From assembly GCA_964019135.1 (NCBI GenBank), contig OZ025248.1, positions 48,725,670 to 48,789,669 on the forward strand: a stretch of DNA of 64,000 nucleotides, written 5' to 3'. Shown here piece after piece: positions 1 to 10,810 of the stretch (its first letter is position 1; each line of letters starts with the position of its first letter). A model generated the notes under the pieces. That model saw only the letters and a list, made by a program, of their open reading frames with translations, made no database searches and had not been told where the DNA came from. Source of the DNA: Arenicola marina. Taxonomy: Eukaryota; Annelida; Polychaeta; Arenicolidae. A program made the translations under genes and the position numbers.

Positions 1-541
1 CGGACCCGGGGTCCGGCGAGCCGAGCCTGGCGCAGGATATAGTCACCGATACAGTAGACTCTAGTAGTAGTGCTAGCGTGCAATCCCACAACACGTCTTT
101 CATGGCCGCCGACCCCACGGAGGCGGAGGGCCAGGGTGGAAGTCACAAAGAGATGGTATCCATGACGACGGTGACCAGGACCAGCACCACGCGTGTGGTG
201 ACTGGGGTCCCGGACCTTCTGGATACTGACGACGTCGCGGCGGACGTGGGCGAACACACGCGAGTGAGCCACACCACCACCACCACCTCCCTAAACGACC
301 ACCCCTCTGGGCTGGACGGGCAGGCTTCGGTTACCAGCACCACCACCACCACCACGGTCACCACTTCAGACTTGCTAGGATTAAACGGCGGCGAGGAGCT
401 CTTAGGCAATGGGGGCAGTTCTGAGCCGGATGTTGGCGCTCTTGTCGACTTCCGGTCGGATGGCTTCGCCGGCGTGGCTGTCAATGGGTACAAGACGCCG
501 CAGGATGTCGAGATGGCGGAACCAGCCGCCAACGGCGTCAG
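1..541 (+). CDS. Penultimate exon (5' cut by window) of a giant low-complexity protein
   Basis: The frame is open from base 3 to the donor AG|GTAAAT at 541/542 with no internal stop, so the exon enters from upstream. It encodes about 180 residues, rich in Ser, Thr, Asp and Gly, with Thr/Val-rich stretches such as MTTVTRTSTTRVVTG and a run of threonines (TSTTTTTTVTT). It ends in phase 2 (AG), which fits the phase at the acceptor before base 1473 (AG+G = Arg), joining it in frame to the 7-kb exon downstream. I see no folded domain, signal peptide or membrane segment. The family is not recognised. The repeated T/V-R-T-T-x-V pattern faintly recalls C-terminal tails of cytoskeletal linkers such as ankyrin or protein 4.1, but that is only an impression. 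Confidence 0.7.
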
Positions 542-1472
542 GTAAATAGTCATGTTTTTAGATATAAAGAGTAAAGGATTACTCCCGGAGACATGGCGCC
601 TTTATACCTTGACCCACCCTATAGTGGAACCCACCAACCTCTGAAAACTTCCTCATATTAGTCTCTTGCACCAATACTCAAAGGAATTTGACCATGTATA
701 TTTACAGTGTCGAAAAAAGAGGGATATTTTGGTTTAAAATACTTGATAAAGTATTGTGTACGCCCAGCATTTGTTCGTTCAGTTTGTATTTCGTTTGCAT
801 TGATTCGTTTGTATTGTGTACTTTGGGCCTGATGGCCTTGGAAACGGAAATAAAATCAATCCAAAATTCAATCCATCCAATAGTGGCGACATAAAGAGTA
901 GGGGATTACTGCCGGAGACATGGCTCCTTTATACCTTGACCCATACCATAGTGGCGACATAAAGAGTAGGGGATTACTGCCGGAGACATGGCTCCTTTAT
1001 ACCTTGACCCATCCCATAGTGGCGACATAAAGAGTAGGGGATTACTGCCGGAGACATGGCTCCTTTATACCTTGACCCATGCCATAGTGGTGACATAAAG
1101 AGTAGGGGATTACTGCCGGAGACATGGCTCCTTTATACCTTGACCCATGCCATAGTGGTGACATAAAGAGTAGGGGATTACTGCCGGAGACATGGTTCCT
1201 TTATACCTTGACCCATCCCATAGTGGCGACATAAAGAGTAGGGGATTACTGCCGGGGACATGGCTCCTTGATACCTTGACCCATCCCATAGTGGCGACAT
1301 AAAGAGTATGGGATTACTGCCGTAACATAATACTGCCCATAAGAAATGTTAACGCGTCCTCTACTTAAAGCAGCCAACCATCCTTTTCCCTGACAACCTA
1401 TTTAAGCTATATTTACCTGACCCCCATTGTCCAGACGTAGCGTCTTGTCATTGTTCATGTTCGGTTTGACAG
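542..1472 (+). other. Phase-2 intron between the two exons of the giant protein
   Basis: Donor GTAAAT at 542 and acceptor TTCGGTTTGACAG ending at 1472. The reading phase is preserved across it. Most of its length is the 68-bp tandem array described separately. Confidence 0.7.
556..1335 (+). repeat. 68-bp tandem array (about 7 copies plus one diverged copy) derived from a SINE tail
   Basis: The unit contains GACATAAAGAGTAGGGGAT followed by GAGACATGGCTCCTTTATA. It recurs every 68 bases from about 880 to 1335 (unit starts near 881, 949 and 1017), with a diverged first copy at about 556-630. The reverse complement of the unit matches the end of the tRNA-related SINE seen at 63417-63470, 59325-59370, 53958-54005 and 14585-14630, including the shared core AGGAGCCATGT and the AGTAA-CCCC segment. 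The array therefore looks like a local amplification of one SINE end inside the intron. Confidence 0.85.
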
Positions 1473-4400
1473 GGGGGACGTCGAGTTGATGCACGTGAAC
1501 GTCAGCTCGGACGAGGGTGGCTCAGCCAAGGAGTCTGCCAGCTTCGAGGAGTTCATCGATCTGGGTGCCCTGGTGGACAACAAGACGACCGACAACCGGC
1601 CGCTGGTCAGCCTCGAGGCCGACCTACTCAACTCCAACATGGAGAACATGAACTCACCGCCGCCGCCACCGCCGCTGTCCACGCCCTTCATCGCCTTCGA
1701 GGACAACAACTCCGCCATGAAGAGGGATGGCCTGCCAGGTATAGATGGCATGGATCAGTCAATTTCGCTTGAGAGGGGTGGCGGGTTGCCTGTTGTCGCC
1801 GGTGAATCCTCCAACTCTGCTGAGTCTCAGCAGCCGCATCAGAAGGAGGAGGCTGATGCGGATGCCGATGCGGTTTGCAATCCAACTAATCTGGAAACTA
1901 CTAACTGTACTATTGAATCGTCTGGTGTTGCTAACGAGTATTCTAATGTGTGTGGTGATTTCAGCGTGGCTGACCACCCCGCCGACGACCCCGTTTTTTC
2001 AGTCCCCAGCACGGTACGAGTAGATGACCACCGCATTTCCCCCCCGATCGACGTAGGCTCTCATGTCGCCCCTTCCCTCCCCCAAGCCGCTTCCGCCAGC
2101 GGGCAGGCCCAGCCAGCCTCCGAGTCGCCGCGGGGGGCGCCCACCGGCAGGCCGGTGTCCCCCGGCAGGCCGGTGTCCCCCGGCTCCGAGGCCCCCGGCT
2201 TTAAGACCCCCGGCTTTGAGGCCCCCGGCTCCGAGGCCCCCGGGTTTGAGACCCCCTGCTTTGAGACCCCTGGCTCCGAGGCCCCCGGCTTTGAGGCCCC
2301 CGGGTTTGAGGCCCCCGGCTTTGAGGCCCCCGGCTCCGAGGCCCCCGGCTTTGAGACCTCCGGCTTTGAGACCCCCGGCTTTGAGACCCCCGGCTTTGAG
2401 ACACCCGGCTTTGAGGCCCCCTGCTCCGAGGCACCCGGCTTTGAGGCCCCCGGCTTTGAGGCCCCCGGCTTGCCTTTAAGGGAGGGCTCGGTTGATGAAG
2501 TGAAGCACGATTTGGCTGAGGTCACGGTAAGGTCATTGCTTGTAAAAGACGAATCAGAGGTCGCGGAGAGGTCACTGAATGTTGGTTCTATGTCGCAAAT
2601 ATCGGTCGAGACCGAATCCGTTTTGGTGGTGACAAGGGGAGACCTTCTTGTTGACGATGGAGTGTCCATGGGGGAGGCAGCAGCTTCACCCGCTGCCGAG
2701 CCAGACAATGGAGCGAGCTCGAGTGTGGAGGTAACTGCAGAGATGCAAGTGGAAGGAGACATCGAGAGGACGGCGGGCGATGGGGTAACGGGTCTTATTG
2801 CTCGTGGAGTAATGACTGGAAGAGCGGGAGAGGAGCCCATCTCAAGGGCAGTGGAAGACGTGGAGCCTCTCGCCGGGACGTCACAGGGAGATCTCGCACC
2901 TGGAACCTCAGGGGATAAGCTAGGCAGCAATGTGGCTGGAGGGATATCGGTTGACGCGGCGTCAGCGGCCGCCACCCTGGAGACGGAGCTCGGCGACGAT
3001 GGGCAATGTGACATACTGTCTGTGACCAGGAGTGAGGTGGTTATCGAGGGACGGACGGTGACCTCCTTCCAGGTTGACCTCGGCGCTGGGGAGGATGAGG
3101 ACGTGCGGGCTACTCCGGAAGCAGGCTGCGAATCGGACCCGGACGACGAGGACTGGGAGATTGTGGACCGCGATGAGGCCGATGGGATGGACGACCGGGG
3201 AAGCAAGCCTGTCGCGGGGGATATTGCAGCTGTAAGTGGCGGTACGCCCAGCGCGGGGTCTGGCGTTCATAATGACAATATAGGTGGGGATGCTGGTGAA
3301 GTACTAATAGGGACGAAACACGAAAAAATATCATTGAAAGACAAGCAATCAGAGGACAGTGGGGGCCGAACTGTGGATTACAAGGAAGCCGAGTCTGAAG
3401 AGGCTCGGACAGAGGAGGTCTCGGAGGATAGCGAGCCTCTCACTGGCGCTGTAGTCAATACGACTGAGGGTACACCACGAGTGGATCCTCTGTCTGCGTC
3501 CTCTACTGACGGAGGACAGGCTGTCCATGGGGAGGACACCTCGCTTGACACCATGGAAAGCCATCACGACGAGGCGACCATCAGGCCAGAGAAGGGTATC
3601 ACCTCAGTGACGTCCGTCGAAGTAGCTTCTGTCCAAAGTATGGAAGACTACCGAGAGGACGATGGTAAGATCGTCACTGAACTGGACGATTCCACAGAGG
3701 TGACAACAGAACACGGCGTGTCTGTGAGTAGCGACATCCTTGGTGACAGTCAAGTCAAGGATGTTGATATCTTGTTATCGCGAAAGGTCGACACGCCACA
3801 CGAACGTGAGAAATCAATGGAGAATGACTTGGTTCTCGGGGATATGGACGGGTTGTCCGGGGAAGTCCTCGCCAGGGCGGCGCTGTCCGCTGTGGCGGCA
3901 CGCGGCCAGCTGGAGCGGTCCATGTCCGTGCAGGAGGGCGGGTCGGCTCGGGGAGACGGCGCTAAGCTACTCCGGGCCGACTCCCTGGGTCCCACCGACC
4001 TGGTTCTGGATGCCTCCCTGTCCGGAATCTATGTCCGGTTTGATGCGGATGAGGATGTGACGAGGCCGTCCGGTAAGGTGGATCCGTTGCCCGAGGAAGA
4101 TGGCGAGGGTGATTTCGCTCTCCGCCCCGACGTGTTGCTGGAAGGAAGCCAGGCTGACTCCGGAGAGGAGGACGCTGGAGTGGCCGAGGCTGGGGGTTGT
4201 TATCTACAGGATCAGTGCGGCAGTACCGCCAGCATAACCCACCGTGTTATTACCAAGACTGTCACACACAAGGTTGTAACCAGTGTGGAATCAGACGATA
4301 TGGCACCGAAACTGGGTGACAGCAAGTCGATAGAGAACAGTCCAGTTAATGCGCCAACATCTAGCCTCGAGGAGGAGCAGGAAGCGGGGCGTGATTTAAG

Positions 4401-7400
4401 CCGGGTAAAGAGAGAGGGACCCATCGCCGAGGCTGATGGGCCGAGAGATTTATCTCAAGCACATATGGATGAACCGGCTGCAGGTACTGACGAGCCATCG
4501 GGCGGCCACGGCTCAGCCCAGGCACACATTGATCCACACAGTGAGGAGCCGGATAGCCAAGCGGCACCCCAGACGTCGAGCGATACAGCCATCGCGGTGG
4601 TTATGGAGTCTGAAGGCAGTGACAGCGAGGATGTTCCTTACGACCACGCGCGGCTGTCGGCGAACCTGAAGGCCACTCACGCCGAGGGCTTTGGCGCGGC
4701 CGAGGGGTACCACTGGGACCACGGCGACGACGTGTCGCACCGGACGGCCAGCACGGGGGTCGACGACTCCATGTCAGCCAGCGACGATGGCCTCGACGTG
4801 CTGGGTCACGAGACGGGGGACCACGAGACGGGGGGCCACGAGACGGGGGGCCACGAGACGGTGGCCACAGCGATGCCGGAAGATCGAATGGAGGACTCGG
4901 CTCAGCAGCGAGACTCGCAACACGAGAATGCGGCGTTGGAGAGTGAAACAGCCCCTGGTGGCGTGGGCGTGGAGCCGCCACAGGGCCCGTTCTGCGTGGA
5001 CGAGAGGAAAGAAGCGACCACGGAAGCCGAACCGAGCGTCGAGCGCAAAGAGTTTTATGACCTGGAGGAGGAAGAAGAAGTGGGGAAGTTCATGGTTGCC
5101 ATGGGCATGAGGCGCCCCATCGCGAGATGTCTGTCTGGGGATGTCCCTACCATCGCCGTGCAGAGACCGTCTGAGAGTGAGTATGTCGAGTCCCAGTCGC
5201 CCAACGATGAGGCCAGCGGCGACACCTCCGGTCCAGACAGTGACCCCCTCGAAGTCGGCTGTGAAGATTCCGATGAGGCAGAATGTTCAGACGAAGATGT
5301 CGGAAGGCAGCAGGTGGTTACCGTGATAACATCGGATAAGGTCACTGGGTGCCGCTTATCTGTTGGGGTTGATCATTCGGATCATGATGTACCCGCGCCG
5401 GTAACTTCCGATGATAACGTGATCACTACACAAATTGTTGAGACGTCTGTGACGCGTGTCGTTGATACCGGTGCTGCTAGCCGCGCAGAGCTCAGCGCTG
5501 AAGACAACACTCGCGTTGTGGATGAGAATATGTGGCAGGAGTCTGAGGATCGCAGTGACACGGTTCATGAATCACGGCAAGTCTTGATGCAGACCTCCGA
5601 GTCTTTACTGCCGGCCGAACCAGTGGTGGATCGCTCGTCCGTATCAATCAGCTCGACACCCCACTCCACTTTCAGCAACGAGGACGTCCAAGAAGAATCG
5701 GGTTTCACTGGGCCTCGGGTCGTGGGCGAGCCCGCGTCCCAGCCCCAGCCCCAGCCCCAGCCATCGCCTGCGCCCAGCGGTGTCGGCGTGGAAGGTGACA
5801 TAAAGCAGATGCGACAGTCGTCACCGAGATCGTCGTCCTCATCTGAATCTTCGACGTCGTCCACCGCAAACTCGCCGCGCGGGAATTCCGACACTGACCA
5901 AGGCATCCATACAATTCTGACCCCGCATTCCGACCCCTGCTCGACGTCGTCCACTTCTTCCCTCAGTGGGGAGATGGTCGCCGATAGCGGAGGCCCCACT
6001 AAGAAGGTATTAACCTCCACCTCCTCCACCTCCTCCACCGCGTCGTCGTCCTCCACCAGTGACGAGTATCTCACCCGCGAGCTTTCCAAGACCCCGGTGG
6101 AAGAAGTCACGAAGAGGGCCGTGGTCGAGGCGCTATTTGAGGGGGACTCGCATGAGGAGTCCCCGGTGGAAGAAGTCACGAAGAGGGCCGTGGTCGAGGC
6201 GCTATTGGAAGGGGACTCGCATGAGGAGACCCCGGTGGAAGAAGTCACGAAGAGGGCCGTGGTCGAGGCGCTATTGGAAGGCGACTCGCATGAGGAGTCC
6301 CCGGTGGAAGAAGTCACGAAGAGGGACGTGGTCGAGGCGCTATTGGAAGGCGACTCGCATGAGGAGTCCCCGGTGGAAGAAGTCACGAAGAGGGCCGTGG
6401 TCGAGGCGCTATTTGAGGGGGACTCGCATGAGGAGTCCCCGGTGGAAGAAGTCACGAAGAGGGCCGTGGTCGAGGCGCTATTGGAAGGGGACTCGCATGA
6501 GGAGTCCCCGGTGGAAGAAGTCACGAAGAGGGCCGTGGTCGAGGCGCTATTGGAAGGCGACTCGCATGAGGAGTCCCCGGTGGAAGAAGTCACGAAGAGG
6601 GCCGTGGTCGAGGCGCTATTGGAAGGGGACTCGCATGAGGAGTCCCCGGTGGAAGAAGTCACGAAGAGGGCCGTGGTCGAGGCGCTATTGGAAGGGGACT
6701 CGCATGAGGAGTCCCCGCTCTGTATCCCCGAGCGCCATCTTCCGCGCGAGGAGGCCTGGGTGTGTGGTCCGGTGGAGGACGGTCGCCGGAGCCCGCCGCC
6801 TACTCCGGCCTCTGGCGTTGTGCGTGACCCTGTCGCGCGGCTCAGCTGGCGGCCCGAGGCCTTGGACAAGCTCTTCCAGCACGAGGAGATGACGGATGAA
6901 GTGCACAACGAAGACCCTGTCGTTGCAAACGAGGAGAGCTGTCCGGGTGTGACCTCTACGAGTGGAGAGGTCACGGCGCAGACGATACACGTTGTTCGAA
7001 CGACTATAGTGCAGCGAACCGTGAAGGGGGAGTGCGGGGATGTTGACCCCCTAGAGAGGGAGGGCGAGGTACGGACGACCATTGTGGAGGGTCGAACCAT
7101 TGAGACCCGTGGTACGGACTCGGAGCGACCCCTTGCGGGCCGAGTGACCGAAGCCCTCGTCGACCAGGTCATGGCGTCCGCCATGGAGGAATGCCTGGAG
7201 GAGGAGAGTGCCCGGATGTTGGCCGGCCGGGAACGCGACAGAGAGGCACCGGTTGTCGGCGTTGCCGTGGAAACCGCGCTGTACACGGACGAGGCTTTCT
7301 ACACCGATCCCGAAGCGCCAAGTGCCGAGGACCGCGACGCCCGCGAGCAACAAGTCGATATCGTGGAGAAACAAGTGGTTTGCGCTACGGAAGCATTTCT

Positions 7401-8481
7401 ATCAGAGGGGGCCATGGAGGTACGGACCGAGGCTCTGGTGTCTGGAGGTGTCCCCCCACGGCCGTCTTCCGGCGGCTCAGAGAGTAGTCACGTGTCCATT
7501 GGCTCGCAGCTCAGCCCCAAGCATTTAGATCTGGAGCAGGAGGAAACCAAGGTGACTGGGGTTGACCGTGAGCTAACAACCGCCGGGCCTGGGGGGGCTT
7601 TAGTGGAGGTTGCTACGGCTCCAATAACCCACCAATCCAGAGCTGATTCTCTCCCACATACATATCCTGATGACACGGCTCACGACTCCACGGTGGAGAG
7701 TGATCCTCACCCAGATCTCATGTCAACCAGCATGATCCAGTCTCGCCCTGATTCTCATCGTCGTGACCTTGACCATGACCTTAGCTCTGATAGTGCTGTA
7801 GAGCCGCCCGTTGCCGGGGTGAATCATCGTGCTGCGACCCTGTCCGACCCCTCCCCGCCCCCCCCGCATTCTACCGCCTTGCCTCCGCGTCCATCTACCC
7901 CGCCCCTTACCATCCACCCCACTTCTTCTGCCGACCCCGAGCTCAACCTCGACCCCGTCCTGTCCCGCGCTGTAATAGTGACGACCCCTAGCCGTCACGG
8001 GGTCGCGGTGACCTCTAGTAACGACCTTGGCGACGACTCTGAAACATCCGACGAGTCCGACGAATCTTCTCCGTCGTCCTCGAGTAGCGCGGGTAGCCGC
8101 AGCGGGGGCTCGAGCCTGGAGTACGCCGTGCGGGGCGGGCGGCAGGCCGAGACACCGGGGTCGGACTCCATGGGGAGCGAGGGGTCCTCGTCGCCCGACC
8201 CACCGGCCACCCGCCCTCACACCGTCGCCACCCCCACCACCCCCACCACCACCCCCACCCCCGCCACGCGACAGACCCACGACGTGGTCCTTAGCGACGT
8301 GTCGGCCCCCGCTGACGGGGGAGGCGCTGACTGCGTGGCGGCGAGCTGCGTCCCTGACACACGCACCAGCGGCTCTCCGCTCGGGTCCCAGTCGGATGAG
8401 ACGGATGAGGAGGAGGAGAAATCTGTAGAGGATGCGCAGAACGCCAACCTCAGCATGGTCTCACCCAACACCAGCAACTAG
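1473..8481 (+). CDS. 7.0-kb terminal exon of a giant acidic, repeat-containing protein
   Basis: The open frame runs unbroken from the acceptor at 1472 to the TAG stop at 8479-8481, about 2335 residues. The upstream exon supplies AG of the first Arg codon, so no start codon is expected here. The product is rich in Glu, Asp, Ser, Pro and Gly and is probably disordered. In order, it holds a proline run (about 1657-1680), a pentapeptide PGFEA/PGSEA array (2178-2475), acidic Ser/Glu stretches, a GHETG array (4803-4862), a nine-fold 23-residue repeat (6094-6716), Ser-rich tracts and a Thr/Pro tail. Segments such as QTIHVVRTTIVQRTVKG and THRVITKTVTHKVVT repeat the T/V-rich pattern of the upstream exon. 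No enzyme or membrane domain is visible. Long antisense open frames inside it follow from the codon bias and are not called. Function unknown; a scaffold or cytoskeletal tail is a guess. Confidence 0.75.
2178..2475 (+). repeat. 15-bp coding minisatellite: about 20 pentapeptides PG(F/S)E(A/T)
   Basis: In-frame 15-base units of the form CCCGGCTTTGAGGCC encode PGFEA, PGSEA and PGFET variants. Substitutions mostly switch Phe to Ser or Ala to Thr. The unit length is a multiple of three, so copy-number change keeps the frame. The sequence is not collagen: glycine comes every fifth residue, not every third. Confidence 0.9.
4803..4862 (+). repeat. Short 15-bp coding repeat encoding GHETG
   Basis: About four tandem 15-base units (GGCCACGAGACGGGG) encode GHETG inside the giant exon. 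All copies are in frame. Confidence 0.8.
6094..6716 (+). repeat. 69-bp coding minisatellite: nine 23-residue repeats
   Basis: Nine tandem 69-base copies encode a unit that begins PVEEVTKRAVVEALLEGDSH and closes with EES. Variation is slight: LLEG/LFEG, KRAV/KRDV, and EES/EET at the unit end. The hydrophobic spacing in VTKRAVVEALLEG suggests a short amphipathic helix in each unit, ended by an acidic linker. Near-identity at DNA level indicates recent expansion or homogenisation. Confidence 0.92.
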
Positions 8482-10810
8482 CGAGTGGCGGGCACGGCCA
8501 GCCTCCGCTCCTAAACCCCACGGCGGCGGCGGACGGGTGAGGCCCTGCTACCTCTATCTACTAGCCAGACCGTGGCGCCCTTCTCCCGCCCCCGCCCCGC
8601 CTAGGCTAAGCGGCGGCGGCGGCGGCGGCGGCTGCCGATCGGTCCGTGGGCTTTTGACGTGTTCAGTGGCAGTTATCGTTAACCGCCTTCAGTTTTTCCG
8701 CCTGCTTTTCACGGTTGTTGTGTGTGCTACGCTGGCCGGGCGGGACTCCTCCTAGACAACCGCACCCTGTCCTATGCAACGACCTTCTCTCGTGCGCAAC
8801 GTTTCCGTAGCTGAAGCCTTCGCCCCCGCCCCCGCCCCCGCGCCCGGCCCCCGCGTCCGCCCCCGCGCCCGCCCCCACCCTTAAGTTGCTTTCCGTGTCC
8901 ACTCTGTTCCGACTGCCCCTTCCACCATCACCACCCACCCTTTACCCCAACCATCGGAGCTGTTGATTTCGCTCTGTCTTTCCGGCGTTGTGTTGTGAAC
9001 CCCCTGCCTGTTAAGTCAACTCTCCATGGTGTACTACTCCGCTCGCTCACAGCATTCCTGGTTGAATTTGTTTTTTTTTCAAATTAGTTTTTTTATCCTG
9101 GTTATACCAGTGGGTAAGTACGTGTGTGAATGGTGTACTAGATTACTTGTCGAGTGATGCCTGCGTAGGGACTGATGGAGTCTGGGCACCGTGACCCAAA
9201 CCCTCCATCCAGGCAACTACGTCTTTCTGCATAGCTCACCTTTAAGTGTTACCATCCGAGTCTGTGAGGTCAAATTTCACGTAACCTCAACTGTGACTGA
9301 CAACTTTCCTTTTCAAACTGTATGTGTACTGGATAGACGCTTACGAAACTATCAAATCCAAGAAGTTAGCTGCACTTCAGCCTTGGAGACATTTCGGTGT
9401 TGCGGTTTTAATAGTGGATTAAGACTATGCTCTGCCCTAGTTATAAGGCGTTCGTCATCTGTAGGAACAATAGATGTAACTTTAGATGGTGTAAGTGATT
9501 CTATTAGTATACCTGGCAATACAGAAGGACGTCTTGGCTGGAAGAACTGTTACAGTTGTATGCAAATACTTCGTGGTTCAGAGTTATTTTTCTTTCAATA
9601 TACGTTTATTTATTGCCATGACGTGGTATAGTGAATACAAGCTATAACTGTAGTTCGTCAACGAACACTGTATGCAGCATGTTTGTGATGATAAAGTAAT
9701 TCGCTGTAATGGTCGGTGTCCGAGAAAGTAATATAATTTAGTTTGCTGGAATGATTACATCACGCCTTGCTCATTTTGTAATTTATTTGCACAATTTACA
9801 CCCCAAAGCTGCTGCTTAACATTAATGGTACATTTTACGTCATATTCTATACATCTTGGGTTCGTTGGCAAGTAACGTTTTCTTTAGACTAATCACTTAC
9901 TAACATATATTTCATTACAAGGAAAACTGTAATATTTTTGGGAATCACACCGCTGGATAATACTATTGTGTGTACGTAGTGTGGTACTTCCTGACATGCG
10001 CGGTGCTATTATAACATTCTTCAAATATGTATATTCTTTTTCTCAGATCTTCTGTCCTAGCCGAGATGTGACAGGCTTGCCGGCCAGAAATCAAAAAGCT
10101 AGTCTACACCCTGCGGTACCTGTGACGTCATCAGAGCGCAGAGCGGTCAGGGCTTGCCCTTCAAGAGCACGTGACGTCACCGCCAGCGACGGAAGCGGAC
10201 AACAACCCCATGACCTCTGACCCAGCGTTGAGAGACAGACGCTGCACGCGACCTCTGGCGGCGGTGAATTGAACTCCTCTGCCCGGCCCTGATATACAAA
10301 GCCCGGGCTGCGCAAAGGTTACCCCCGACACTGCCCGTCATCGAAAAGCAAAGCATTTGGCTGGAGCCGTCTTCGTGGAAGTAATTTGATAGCCAGAACG
10401 CTTCGCGACCCTCGTGTTTGAGCGACTTGTATGAATCTCGTCTGTATGTGATAGTGCCGAGCGTCGTGTTGCCGCCTTCAGTGCAGTGATATTCAGGCTG
10501 TAATGTGTAGGCATGTATACTTCTCCTCTATGTAGATATATCAATCTCTCTCTATACATGCACACATATATATATGTGAAATGTAAGGTAATTGTAGCGA
10601 AGATCCTATATATTGGGACAGTCCTGCTTAGCAAGCCATTCAACCCAGAGCGCTCAGCCCAGCTTTGCTGTATCACAGCTGACGCTATACAGAGGTAGAA
10701 TTGCCAGATGAGCGGGATGTTCCGTTTGGCCGCGCCACGACGTGGCGATGCCATCAGCTGTCGGTGGTTGCTATGTTTCACCAATGTTAAATCGATCCAT
10801 TTCAATAAAC
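8482..10810 (+). other. 3' flank / probable 3' UTR of the giant-protein gene
   Basis: After the stop there is GC-rich DNA with a GGC run (about 8610-8632) and C-rich tracts (about 8820-8880), then AT-rich DNA. The first AATAAA on the plus strand that I noticed is at 10804, so the UTR may be about 2.3 kb. Later signals lie at about 13456, 13569 and 13617. I see no convincing coding exon: an open frame at 9191-9631 begins at GTG and has no recognisable protein features. Confidence 0.4.
10123..10179 (+). promoter_or_regulatory. Pair of CRE-like TGACGTCA sites, one overlapping an E-box
   Basis: Perfect palindromes TGACGTCA occur at 10123-10130 and 10172-10179, 49 bases apart. The second sits in GCACGTGACGTCAC and overlaps the E-box CACGTG. 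The surrounding 10080-10330 is more GC-rich than its neighbours. Such sites bind CREB/ATF and bHLH factors in animals. Whether this is a promoter or enhancer is inference. Confidence 0.35.

Noticed and set aside
2178..2475. Collagen-like domain
   Set aside because: Glycine recurs every five residues, not every three, and there is no G-X-Y pattern.
2061..3206. 381-codon minus-strand open frame with SKPGA repeats
   Set aside because: Antisense shadow of the PGFEA repeat region.
5565..7286. 573-codon minus-strand open frame, Ser/Thr-rich
   Set aside because: It mirrors the codon bias and 69-bp repeat of the plus-strand giant exon. No independent support.
9191..9631. 146-codon open frame downstream of the giant gene
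   Set aside because: Starts at GTG, has no recognisable motif, and lies in likely 3' UTR.
10338..10805. 155-codon minus-strand open frame
   Set aside because: No family resemblance, no splice context, and composition like the surrounding non-coding DNA.
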